A DNA stretch of 64,000 nt from Alphaproteobacteria bacterium (GTDB lineage: Bacteria; Pseudomonadota; Alphaproteobacteria; Caulobacterales; Maricaulaceae): positions 62,001-126,000 of the forward strand of contig WGOD01000001.1 of assembly GCA_016124205.1 (NCBI GenBank). The letters are read 5' to 3'. Shown piece after piece: positions 1 through 7,431 of this stretch. The notes beneath the pieces are model-generated. The model did no database searches. It was not told where the DNA came from and saw nothing but the letters and a program-made list of their open reading frames with translations. Every line of letters starts with the position of its first letter. Positions within the stretch are counted from its first letter, which is position 1. Both the position numbers and the translations under genes were made by a program.

Positions 1-270
1 CTGAACGTCTCGGTGACGATGGAAGTCGTGACCACGGATTCACTGGTGAAGAACAACGTCCTTTACGCCAATGGCGTGATGCGCCGGAAATTCGGCTGGA
101 CCCCGAAATCGGCGAAGACGTCGGGTCCGGGCGCGCTGATGAAGCTCGGCCTCTCGAAACTCGCCAAGACGATGTGGAAAGAGGACAAGCCGATGCCGAA
201 GAGCGAGCGCACCTTCGACATTGATCCGGACGCGCCCACCGGCTTCCGCGAGCGCCGCAAGGCGGGGTGA
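1..270 (+). CDS. C-terminal fragment of an unidentified protein
   Basis: The frame is open from the first base to a TGA at 268-270, so this is the 3' end of a gene that begins outside the window; the GTG at 13 listed in the track is probably internal. The visible 89 residues are basic, with a lysine-rich stretch and an ending FRERRKAG. I see no signal peptide, membrane segment or catalytic motif and do not recognise the family. It is followed after 66 bases by a secreted-protein gene on the same strand. Confidence 0.6.
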   Translation: MNVSVTMEVVTTDSLVKNNVLYANGVMRRKFGWTPKSAKTSGPGALMKLGLSKLAKTMWKEDKPMPKSERTFDIDPDAPTGFRERRKAG

Positions 271-336
271 TCCCCGGTAGACAGGTCTGACGCAGCCTCG
301 TATCTCTCCGGCCATGCGGGGGCGTGACGGAGAGAT

Positions 337-1134
337 ATGATGCGTTCGATTCTGATTGCCGCGAGTCTGGCACTTGCGCCCGCCATTCCCGCCTTCGCCG
401 ACAGTCCAGACATCCCCGGGAGTTGGCCTCCGCTCGTGCGCGAAGCGCTCGGCGCGGTGCATGAAGGCCATGAGGACGATGTCTGGCGCTTCACGCTCAC
501 CGCCAATTACGGCGAGATGGGTGAATTCACCGCGCGCTTCGATTCCAGCCGGCCGGAAGGCGAACAGTGGACGCTGATCAGCCCGTCCTCTCCGTCCGCG
601 ATGAGCGACGATCTCCGCGAGGAGTGGATGGACATGTCCACACCGGACGAGGAGGAGGCTCCGGCCGAGGACGGCGAGGAAGCCGAAGAGGAAACTGGCC
701 AGTCCTTCGGGATCGGCGGCGAGGGCAGCGGCCTGTTCTTCAGCGCCGACACGGCGGACCTGATTTCGGGCGAGCTCAGCGAATTGCGCCTTTCCGGCGG
801 CCGCGCCGTCTATTCGTTTCAGCCGAACATGTCGGATGACGAGGACGACTCGGATGCCGACGATTTCGGCCGCTATCTGTCCGGCGAGCTGACCGTGGCG
901 CAGTCCGATCCTTTCGTCGAACGCATCCGCATCTTCGCTCCGGCTAGCTTCAAGCCGCATCCGGCGGCCCGGATCCACGAGTTCGAGATGGTGATGGAGT
1001 TTGCGCGGGTCGACGGCCTGCCGGGGCCGATCGTGCGCGAGTTCTCGACGCGGATCGATCTCAGCGCGCTCTTCCAGCGCCAGAGCCAGGATGTCCGCTT
1101 CACCTTCTCGGACGTGGAATACGAGGCGCGGTAG
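337..1134 (+). CDS. Secreted/periplasmic acidic protein of unknown function
   Basis: A 265-residue protein with a clear Sec signal peptide (about residues 1-21, ending in IPAFA). The start at ATG 337 is preceded by GGAGAG. The mature part carries two acidic low-complexity stretches, one Glu-rich around residues 105-125 (EEEAPAEDGEEAEEE) and one Asp-rich around 165-175, separated by predicted beta-type sequence. No catalytic motif was recognised. The acidic patches might bind calcium or another cation, but that is only inference. It stands alone ahead of a repeat-bearing intergenic gap. Confidence 0.8.
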   Translation: MMRSILIAASLALAPAIPAFADSPDIPGSWPPLVREALGAVHEGHEDDVWRFTLTANYGEMGEFTARFDSSRPEGEQWTLISPSSPSAMSDDLREEWMDMSTPDEEEAPAEDGEEAEEETGQSFGIGGEGSGLFFSADTADLISGELSELRLSGGRAVYSFQPNMSDDEDDSDADDFGRYLSGELTVAQSDPFVERIRIFAPASFKPHPAARIHEFEMVMEFARVDGLPGPIVREFSTRIDLSALFQRQSQDVRFTFSDVEYEAR

Positions 1135-1152
1135 GGGACGGGTTCAGCAATT

Positions 1153-1253
1153 GCCGCCCTTCGAGACGCGTCCTTTGGCCGCTCCTCAGGACAGGCAATT
1201 GAGTTCGAGCCTGTCCTGAGGAGGCCGCGCAAGCGGCCGTCTCGAAGGGCGGC
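1153..1253. repeat. Long two-stage inverted repeat (REP/BIME-like intergenic element)
   Basis: Two nested perfect inverted repeats share one centre. The outer arms are GCCGCCCTTCGAGACG at 1153-1168 and its exact reverse complement at 1238-1253. The inner arms are CTCCTCAGGACAGG at 1182-1195 and its exact reverse complement at 1210-1223. The loop is about 14 bases. As RNA it would form a long interrupted hairpin. Sequences of the type cccttcgagac/cctcaggac are familiar to me as dispersed intergenic palindromes in alphaproteobacteria. It fills most of the 249-base gap before the DUF1489 gene; the rest of the gap shows only a C-run near 1311. Confidence 0.8.
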
Positions 1254-1383
1254 TCGAATGTGTCGCTCACCCCACACCGCTCCCGTCTCCCTGACAGAAG
1301 CCGCTCGCGTCCCCCCCCCATCAAGGGGAGGGCAACAACATGGTGACTTTGACCTTCCGGCGATTCCGCCCTAGCTCGACGTC

Positions 1384-1818
1384 ATGCCGCTGCATCTGAT
1401 CAAGCTGTGCGTCGGGGTCGACACGGTCGAGGAGCTGGAAAGCTTCCGCGACCTGCGCGTGGCCGAACGCACGGCGCGTGGTGAGCCCGCCGTGTCGCGC
1501 CATGTCACCCGCATGTCGCCCAAGCGTGCCGAGGAAGTGCTGGATGGCGGCAGCCTCTACTGGGTGATCAAACGGGTCATCCAGTGCCGCCAGCGCATCA
1601 TCGGCCTCGACGAAGTGATCGATGCCGAGGGGACGAAGCGCTGTGTCATCGTGATGGACCCGGAGATCATCCGGACCAATCCCTCGCCCAAGCGGCCGTT
1701 TCAGGGCTGGCGCTATCTGAAGGATAGCGACGCGCCGGCGGATCTCACCGCGGCGACCGGCGGGACCGATCTGCCGGACGAGCTCCGCCGGAAGCTGATC
1801 GAGATCGGGGCTTGGTAG
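1384..1818 (+). CDS. DUF1489 family protein
   Basis: A 144-residue soluble protein beginning MPLHLIKLCVGVD, the typical opening of the DUF1489 family, a conserved alphaproteobacterial family of unknown function. The centre (TRMSPKRAEEVLDGGSLYWVIK) and the end (LPDELRRKLIEIGAW) also fit the family, and the length is normal. It has no signal peptide or membrane segment. It ends immediately before the convergent 3' end of panC with no gap. Confidence 0.88.
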   Translation: MPLHLIKLCVGVDTVEELESFRDLRVAERTARGEPAVSRHVTRMSPKRAEEVLDGGSLYWVIKRVIQCRQRIIGLDEVIDAEGTKRCVIVMDPEIIRTNPSPKRPFQGWRYLKDSDAPADLTAATGGTDLPDELRRKLIEIGAW

Positions 1819-2685
1819 TCAGCGTGGATCAGCCGCGACATTGTCGATCAGTCGCGTCGAACCGAGCTTGACCGCCGCCAGAACGCGGGCCGGGCGGTCG
1901 AGTACCGGGCCGGGCAGGGCGGCGAGCGTGTTTGCGCAGCGCACGTCGACATAATCGACCAGATCGAAGGCACTCTCCGCGACGATGCGGGCGGTTTTCA
2001 GCGTGTCGGCGATGCGTTCGCCCTTTTCGAGCGCTTCGGCGCAGGCGAAGAGCAGGGCGTTGAGGCGCACCGCGCGTTCCCGCTCCTCAGCCGAGAGATA
2101 GACATTGCGCGACGACATGGCCAAGCCGTCCGCCTCGCGCATGACCGGGCCCGGCACGATCTCGACGCCGAGGTCGAGGTCGGCGGCGAGCCGCTTCACG
2201 ACGAGCAATTGCTGATAATCCTTCTCGCCGAACACGGCGATGTCGGGCCGCACCTGGGTGAACAGTTTCGTGACCACGGTCGCAACGCCGTCGAAGAAGT
2301 GCGGGCGGAAATCCGTCTCCAGCCCTTCTGACGGACCGCCGACATGCACGGAGGCGGCAAAGCCGTCGGGGTACATTTCCGGTCCGTTCGGCGCGTAGAG
2401 CAGGTCGCAGCCGGCCTCTGCCAGTTTCCGCGCATCGTCCGGCAGGGTGCGGGGATAGGCCCCGAAATCCTCATTCGGTGCGAACTGTTTCGGGTTCACG
2501 AAGACGCTGGCGACGGTTTTCGCCGCGCGGGATTTCGCGATGTCGATCAGCGAGATATGCCCGGCATGCAGCGCGCCCATGGTCGGGACGAAGCCGACGG
2601 TTTCGCCTTCGGCCTTCCAGCCGGACACGGCGGCGCGGAGGTCGGCAACGGTGTGGACGGTGCGGATCGGGAAGGGTTCGCTCAT
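1819..2685 (-). CDS. panC: Pantothenate synthetase (pantoate-beta-alanine ligase)
   Basis: PanC joins pantoate and beta-alanine with ATP, via a pantoyl-adenylate, in the last step of pantothenate (vitamin B5, CoA precursor) synthesis in the cytoplasm. The nucleotidyltransferase signature appears as FVPTMGALHAGHISLI near the N-terminus. FVNPKQFAPNEDF, VFGEKDYQQL and MSSRNVYLS are family blocks at the expected places. The track ORF begins 12 codons upstream, but the ATG at 2685 (MSEPFPIRTV) has GGCAGG just before it and gives the usual length of 288 residues. panB is not in the window. Confidence 0.95.
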   Translation of the reverse strand: MSEPFPIRTVHTVADLRAAVSGWKAEGETVGFVPTMGALHAGHISLIDIAKSRAAKTVASVFVNPKQFAPNEDFGAYPRTLPDDARKLAEAGCDLLYAPNGPEMYPDGFAASVHVGGPSEGLETDFRPHFFDGVATVVTKLFTQVRPDIAVFGEKDYQQLLVVKRLAADLDLGVEIVPGPVMREADGLAMSSRNVYLSAEERERAVRLNALLFACAEALEKGERIADTLKTARIVAESAFDLVDYVDVRCANTLAALPGPVLDRPARVLAAVKLGSTRLIDNVAADPR

Positions 2686-2749
2686 GACCTGCCGTCTAGG
2701 CCGGACCAACAGGCGAGGCAAGCGGGGCGACTCGCGCTAGAGGGGAAAG

Positions 2750-3316
2750 ATGCTTCGCTTCGCTGTGATTCCTCTCGCATTGCTCCTGACCGCCTGTGCC
2801 ACGACGGGCAGCACTGCCACGTCGTCCGCCCCGATGATGGTGGCGGACCATCCCGACGCGCGGCTGGCCGCGGCGCTCGCCGCCGAACTCGAAGCGCGCG
2901 CCGCCGATCCTGCGCGTGTCACGCCGATCCGCCCCGAGATGGACGCGCTGGCCGCGGCGATCTGGGGACAACCGAACCGCGCCGAGCCGGCCGTTGAGCC
3001 AGAGGCACCGGAAGTGATCCCGCCGGGGCAGAGCCTGCTCTACGGCGTGCACATCGCCAGCTATCGGACGATGGATCATGTGGTTCAGGGCTGGGAGACG
3101 ATGCGCGCCATGCTGCCCGACGTGCTGGGTCCGCTGCAGGCGCGCGTCGAGGCCGCAGACCTGGGCGGTCGCGGCGTCTATCTGCGGCTGAAGGCCGGCC
3201 CGTTCGCCACCCGGGCCGACGCGCTGTCGGCGTGCGCCGAGCTCAGCCAAAGCGCGATCTATTGCCAGGCGATGGCGTTCACCGGCGATCCGCTGGAGGC
3301 GGAGTCGGAAAATTAA
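2750..3316 (+). CDS. SPOR-domain lipoprotein
   Basis: A 188-residue exported lipoprotein. The signal peptide ends in a lipobox LLLTAC with the acylated cysteine at about residue 16, followed by a Thr/Ser-rich linker. The C-terminal 80-90 residues (from LLYGVHIASY to IYCQAMAF) have the alternating hydrophobic pattern of a SPOR domain, which binds denuded septal peptidoglycan. It lies just upstream of mipZ on the same strand, consistent with a cell-division or envelope role. That role is inference. Confidence 0.8.
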   Translation: MLRFAVIPLALLLTACATTGSTATSSAPMMVADHPDARLAAALAAELEARAADPARVTPIRPEMDALAAAIWGQPNRAEPAVEPEAPEVIPPGQSLLYGVHIASYRTMDHVVQGWETMRAMLPDVLGPLQARVEAADLGGRGVYLRLKAGPFATRADALSACAELSQSAIYCQAMAFTGDPLEAESEN

Positions 3317-3393
3317 TTTCTGCGCCATCAGCTTTATCGCGATTGCGAATACCCTATCTTGCGCGGCGCACACCGGCGCGGTGCCCGGAACCC

Positions 3394-4281
3394 ATGATGA
3401 ATGAGACGGCCAAACCCTTTGCGAGCGGTCTGAAACTGCCCGGACGCGGCGCGGGCCAGCCTGCGCATGTCATTGTCGTGGGCAATGAGAAGGGCGGTGC
3501 CGGCAAGTCGACCGTGGCCATGCATCTCGTCGTCGCGCTGATGCGGATGGGCCGCGTGGTCGGCGCGATCGATCTGGATGTGCGCCAGCGCAGTTTTTCC
3601 CGCTATCTGTCGAACCGTAAGCGCTGGTGCGAGACCTACCAGGCCGATCTGCCGTCGCCGGTCGAGGAGATCATCGAACCGAGCGCCGAACGTCATCTTG
3701 ATCGCGCCGAGGCCGAAGAGGCCGAACGATTCAGGGACACGCTGGCGCGTCTGAAGGGACAGTGCGATTTCATCGTCATCGATGCGCCGGGCAGCGACAC
3801 GCACTATTCGCGCCTCGCCCATGCGGCGGCCGACACGATCATCACGCCGGTCAATGACAGCTTCATCGATTTCGACCTTCTGGCGGAGGTCGATCCTGAC
3901 ACGTTCGAGGTCGGACGGCCGAGCCTATATGCCGAGATGGTCTGGGATTGCCGCAAGCGCAAAGCCCAGCGCGAGAAGAAGTCGATCGACTGGATCGTCA
4001 TGCGCAACCGGGTCTCGATGCTGGATGCGCGCAACAAGCGCCGTGTGGGCGACGGGCTGAAGAAGCTCTCCGAGCGGATCGGTTTCCGGCTGGCGCCCGG
4101 CTTTGCCGAGCGCGTGATCTACCGCGAACTCTTCCCGCTCGGCCTGACACTGCTGGACCTGACCGAGGACGGGTCGACCATTCCCTTCACGATGAGCCAT
4201 GTCGCCGCGCGCCAGGAATTGCGCGACCTTCTGATCATGCTGAAGCTGCCCAGCCTCGCGGGCGAACGTATTCCGTTCTGA
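3394..4281 (+). CDS. mipZ: Division-plane positioning ATPase MipZ
   Basis: A ParA/MinD-family P-loop ATPase of 295 residues. In Caulobacter, MipZ binds ParB at the chromosome poles and forms a gradient that blocks FtsZ polymerisation away from midcell. The deviant Walker A motif NEKGGAGKST lies at about residues 31-40, and FIVIDAPGSDTHYSRLA is the Walker B region. The track ORF starts at 3232 inside the previous gene; the ATG at 3394 (MMNETAKPF) places the P-loop as in the family and removes a non-homologous leader. The next gene begins 4 bases after the stop. Confidence 0.93.
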   Translation: MMNETAKPFASGLKLPGRGAGQPAHVIVVGNEKGGAGKSTVAMHLVVALMRMGRVVGAIDLDVRQRSFSRYLSNRKRWCETYQADLPSPVEEIIEPSAERHLDRAEAEEAERFRDTLARLKGQCDFIVIDAPGSDTHYSRLAHAAADTIITPVNDSFIDFDLLAEVDPDTFEVGRPSLYAEMVWDCRKRKAQREKKSIDWIVMRNRVSMLDARNKRRVGDGLKKLSERIGFRLAPGFAERVIYRELFPLGLTLLDLTEDGSTIPFTMSHVAARQELRDLLIMLKLPSLAGERIPF

Positions 4282-4285
4282 CGCG

Positions 4286-4738
4286 ATGCCCTTTCTTCTC
4301 GCCGGTATTGCGCTGCTTGTGTTCGCCTATTTCGGGCTGAAAGCGTTCGCGCGCATGAAGCCCCAGGAGGCCAAGAAGTGGAGCCGCGCCGTTCTGGGGG
4401 CCGGGGCCATTCTCGTGGGCGGGTTGATGACGCTGCGCGGGCTGGCGGTCCTTGGCGTGCCGGTCATCGGCTTCGGCATGGGACTGATCGGCGTCGCCTT
4501 CGGTCTTCGCCCGAAGCCGGGCGCTAACCGGGGCGGGCAGGGCGGCAGTGCGCCGACGGCGCCGGGGGCGATGACGCGGCGTGAAGCGCTTGAAATTCTC
4601 GGCCTCCAGGAGGGGGCGCAGGAAGAAGACATTCGCGCCGCCTACCGCGCCCAGATGAAGCGCAATCACCCGGACACAGGTGGTTCACCGGCGCTTGCCC
4701 GGCGTATCCAGGAAGCCCGGGATCTGCTGCTGCGATAG
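4286..4738 (+). CDS. Membrane-anchored J-domain (DnaJ-like) protein
   Basis: 150 residues: an N-terminal membrane segment, a second hydrophobic hairpin around residues 37-75, and a C-terminal J domain (EALEILGLQEGAQEEDIRAAY ... HPDTGG) holding the essential HPD motif. J domains stimulate Hsp70 (DnaK) ATPase. Proteins with this TM-plus-terminal-J layout resemble TimM14/DjlA-like co-chaperones and are often found beside mipZ in alphaproteobacteria. It sits 4 bases after mipZ and is probably co-transcribed with it. Confidence 0.85.
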   Translation: MPFLLAGIALLVFAYFGLKAFARMKPQEAKKWSRAVLGAGAILVGGLMTLRGLAVLGVPVIGFGMGLIGVAFGLRPKPGANRGGQGGSAPTAPGAMTRREALEILGLQEGAQEEDIRAAYRAQMKRNHPDTGGSPALARRIQEARDLLLR

Positions 4739-4747
4739 GCGAGTGGA

Positions 4748-6070
4748 TCAGGCGTCCGGCGCGACGGCAAAGCAGGCTTCGCCCCGTTCGGCGAGCAAGC
4801 GGCAGACGGCGCGCGCCGTATCGGCGGACACGCCTTCGAAACGGGCGCGGAACAGGCGGCGGCCATTGGTGTCGACCGACGGTGTCGCGAGCGACGCCGT
4901 GGTCAGGTCCGGAGCCAGCGTGCGCACGGTTTCAAGCCGGGCGAGGGCGGCGGCTTCACCGGCATAGGCACCGACCTGCACCGCCCACTGGCCGGACGGC
5001 ATGGCGGCGGACGCCGTGCGGACCGGGGTGGAGGGCTGAACGGCCGGTGCCGAGCCCGTTGCGGCCGGCGCGGCGGGTTCGTGCGCCGGGGCGGGGCTGT
5101 CATCAAGCACAACCCGAAGCGCCGGCATGTTGTCCGCATCGCCCTGGGCGACGGGGCCGCGCAGGTCGAGCTGGGCGATCTCGACGGCGATCTGGTCCTG
5201 CATGCGGATCGGATTCATGCGCGGCGCGATGTCGTTCGCGGCCATCAGGATCTGTTCCCGGCGCTCGAAGGAGCGGAAAGCCGCGTTGACGAGCTCTTCG
5301 GCGTGATTGTCCCGCGAGGCCGCAGACGGGCCGCCCATCACGACCGTGACGATGCGGTGGCCATTGCGCTCGGCGGTCACGGCGATGTTGAAGCCGGAGG
5401 CGCGGATATAGCCCGTCTTCATGCCGTCCACGCCGTTCACCCGTCCGACGAGATTGTTGTGGCTGCGCCAGGTCCGGCCGTTATGGACGAAGCTGCGCTC
5501 GCGGAAATAGTGGAAGTATTGCGGGAAGTCGCGGTGCAGGGCGATCGACAGGCGGGCCATGTCGCGCGCGGTGGTCATCTGGCGGCTGTTGGGCAGGCCG
5601 GAGGCGTTGCGGAAAGTCGTCCGCGTCAGCCCGAGCTCGCGGGCACGGGAGGTCATGCGGGTGGCAAAGGCGGACTCCGTGCCGGCGAGGTGCTCGCCCA
5701 CGACGACTGCAATGTCGTTGGCGCTGCGGATGATCAGGGCCCGGATGGCGGTCTCGACCGTGATCGTATCACCGCTTTCCACGCCCAGGACCGACGGGGA
5801 TTGCCCGGCGGCGTGGCGCGAAACGGTCATTTCCGTCGACAGGGTGACGTCACCACGTTCGAGCGCCTCGAACAGCATGTAGAGCGTCATCATCTTGGTC
5901 AGGGAGGCCGGGTAGCGCGCGTCATCCGCGCGGCGGGCGTGAAGGACCTCACCGGTGGTCTCATCAACGACGAAAGCGGCGTAACGGGGATTGTCGGCCG
6001 CCGCGTGACCCGCGTGCGCGACCATGAACAGGGTGGCCAAAGCCACCAGAAAAACCCGCAATCCGCCCAT
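4748..6070 (-). CDS. D-alanyl-D-alanine carboxypeptidase (low-molecular-weight PBP) with C-terminal SPOR domain
   Basis: A 440-residue exported serine peptidase that trims the terminal D-Ala from peptidoglycan stem peptides. It has a signal peptide (about 1-24), then the S11-family catalytic triad motifs: SLTK (Ser56-Lys59), SAN (116-118) and KTG (218-220). After a Pro/Ala-rich linker, residues 360-440 (WAVQVGAYAGEAAALARL ... GEACFAVAPDA) form a SPOR domain that would target it to the division septum. DacA/DacC of enterobacteria lack SPOR, but this fusion is common in alphaproteobacteria. Convergent with the J-domain gene. Confidence 0.92.
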   Translation of the reverse strand: MGGLRVFLVALATLFMVAHAGHAAADNPRYAAFVVDETTGEVLHARRADDARYPASLTKMMTLYMLFEALERGDVTLSTEMTVSRHAAGQSPSVLGVESGDTITVETAIRALIIRSANDIAVVVGEHLAGTESAFATRMTSRARELGLTRTTFRNASGLPNSRQMTTARDMARLSIALHRDFPQYFHYFRERSFVHNGRTWRSHNNLVGRVNGVDGMKTGYIRASGFNIAVTAERNGHRIVTVVMGGPSAASRDNHAEELVNAAFRSFERREQILMAANDIAPRMNPIRMQDQIAVEIAQLDLRGPVAQGDADNMPALRVVLDDSPAPAHEPAAPAATGSAPAVQPSTPVRTASAAMPSGQWAVQVGAYAGEAAALARLETVRTLAPDLTTASLATPSVDTNGRRLFRARFEGVSADTARAVCRLLAERGEACFAVAPDA

Positions 6071-6150
6071 GGGGCCATATTCCAGCGCGCCGGGGTTACC
6101 GGAGGCTTAACGGGGCAATTGTGATATTTTTGTGCAGCGCAACATTTCCC

Positions 6151-6180
6151 TTGACGCGGGTGCGAAGAATCCCCATTAAT
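6151..6180 (+). promoter_or_regulatory. Candidate sigma-70 promoter for the phasin gene
   Basis: TTGACG at 6151-6156 and ATTAAT at 6175-6180 are separated by 18 bases and lie 45 bases before the phasin start. The -35 box is a near match and the -10 box a fair one. This is a by-eye prediction only. Confidence 0.4.
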
Positions 6181-6224
6181 ATGCTGCAACTGCGAAGAGC
6201 AGATTCGAAGAGATAACAGGACCC

Positions 6225-6926
6225 ATGACCGATAACGCTGCCAAAACCGAACCGCAAAAGGCCGTCGAAGCCGCTGCCGAAACCGTGACCACCACGGCTG
6301 AAGCGGCGACCGAAGCTGCCCAGACGACCGTCGCCAAGACGGCTGCGGCCCCGAAGAAGGCGGCCAAGACGGTCAAAACGAAGCCGGCTCGTGCAACCCG
6401 CACGAAAGCCGTCTCGACCAAGAAGCCGGCGCGTCGCAAGGCCGCCGCGAAACCCAAAGCGACCTCCCCGCGCAAAGGAAAAACTCAAATGGCTACCTCT
6501 ACCAAGACCGCCCGCGACACTGTCGAAACGATGACCGCCGCTGGCAATGAAGCTTTCAAGGAAGGTTTCGAGAAGACGATCAAGTCGTTCAACGAAGCCG
6601 GTTCCTTCCACAAGGAAAACCTCGACGCCGTGATCGCGTCCGCGACCGCCGCCGGCAAGGGCGCGGAAAAGCTGAACGCCGACACGATCGCGTTCGCAAA
6701 GAAGTCGATGGAAGACACCGTCGCCGCCTCGAAGGCCCTGACCTCGGCGAAGTCGGTGCAGGAAATGGTCGAAGTTCACACGAACTTCGTGAAGTCCTCG
6801 ATGGACGCCTACCTGGCCCAGATCAACACCGTTACGGACCTGTATGCCGGTACCGTGAAGGACTCGATGGCCCCGCTGAACGCCCGCGTCTCGGCCGCCG
6901 TCGAAATGGTTCAGTCGCAGCGCTAA
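6225..6926 (+). CDS. Phasin family protein with N-terminal histone-H1-like basic domain
   Basis: Phasins coat polyhydroxyalkanoate granules. Residues 89-233 are a helical Phasin_2-type domain (ARDTVETMTAAGNEAFKEGF ... LYAGTVKDSMAPLNARV). Residues 1-88 are a Lys/Ala/Pro/Thr-rich basic tail (KKAAKTVKTKPARATRTKA, KKPARRKAAAKPKA) resembling histone H1 or the DNA-binding tail of Pseudomonas PhaF, although in PhaF the tail is C-terminal. The ATG at 6225 follows CAGGACCC. A second in-frame ATG at 6489 has the very good AAAGGA (6475-6480) eight bases upstream, so a short tail-less phasin may also be made. A strong terminator follows. Confidence 0.88.
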   Translation: MTDNAAKTEPQKAVEAAAETVTTTAEAATEAAQTTVAKTAAAPKKAAKTVKTKPARATRTKAVSTKKPARRKAAAKPKATSPRKGKTQMATSTKTARDTVETMTAAGNEAFKEGFEKTIKSFNEAGSFHKENLDAVIASATAAGKGAEKLNADTIAFAKKSMEDTVAASKALTSAKSVQEMVEVHTNFVKSSMDAYLAQINTVTDLYAGTVKDSMAPLNARVSAAVEMVQSQR

Positions 6927-6962
6927 TCGCGCCGCCGACTTAACAAGTGTACCTCCCCGACT

Positions 6963-6998
6963 GGCCCGGCACCTTCAGGTGCCGGGCCTTTTCTTTTT
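6963..6998 (+). terminator. Rho-independent terminator after the phasin gene
   Basis: An 11-bp perfect stem, GGCCCGGCACC (6963-6973) with GGTGCCGGGCC (6978-6988), and a 4-base TTCA loop is followed by TTTTCTTTTT. It lies 37 bases past the phasin stop, so the phasin appears to be a single-gene transcript. Confidence 0.95.
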
Positions 6999-7097
6999 GG
7001 TCGATCCGCGCCGCTTTTTACCGCGTTTCTCACAGCGGGGGGCTTCCCCAAGGGGGCGGGTTGCCTATCTACTAGAACCGGACCGCAGGCGGATTCG

Positions 7098-7427
7098 ATG
7101 ACTGAACGCGAGAAAGGCCCAGCAGCACCGGGACGCGAAACAGGCGTTGCCACGCAAACGCGCCCGAAGACCAAGAAACCGTCACTTTATCGGGTTCTGC
7201 TGCTGAACGACGACTACACGCCGATGGAATTCGTGGTGGAGGTGCTTGTGCGCATCTTCAACAAGACACCCGAGGACGCGGCCCGGATCATGCTTCATGT
7301 GCACCAGAATGGTGTCGGTGTGTGCGGCGTGTTCACATACGAAGTGGCCGAAACGAAAGTCGCCCAGGTCATGGACGCCGCGCGCCGTGCGCAGCATCCT
7401 CTGCAATGCACGATGGAAAAGGAATAG
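7098..7427 (+). CDS. clpS: ATP-dependent Clp protease adaptor ClpS
   Basis: ClpS (109 residues) binds proteins with destabilising N-terminal residues and hands them to ClpAP (N-end rule). The core [20 protein letters not shown], the conserved [19 protein letters not shown] and the end [10 protein letters not shown] are all classical. The first 30 residues are a variable polar extension. It is 4 bases upstream of clpA, the usual order. Confidence 0.96.
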   Translation: MTEREKGPAAPGRETGVATQTRPKTKKPSLYRVLLLNDDYTPMEFVVEVLVRIFNKTPEDAARIMLHVHQNGVGVCGVFTYEVAETKVAQVMDAARRAQHPLQCTMEKE

Positions 7428-7431
7428 TTCG

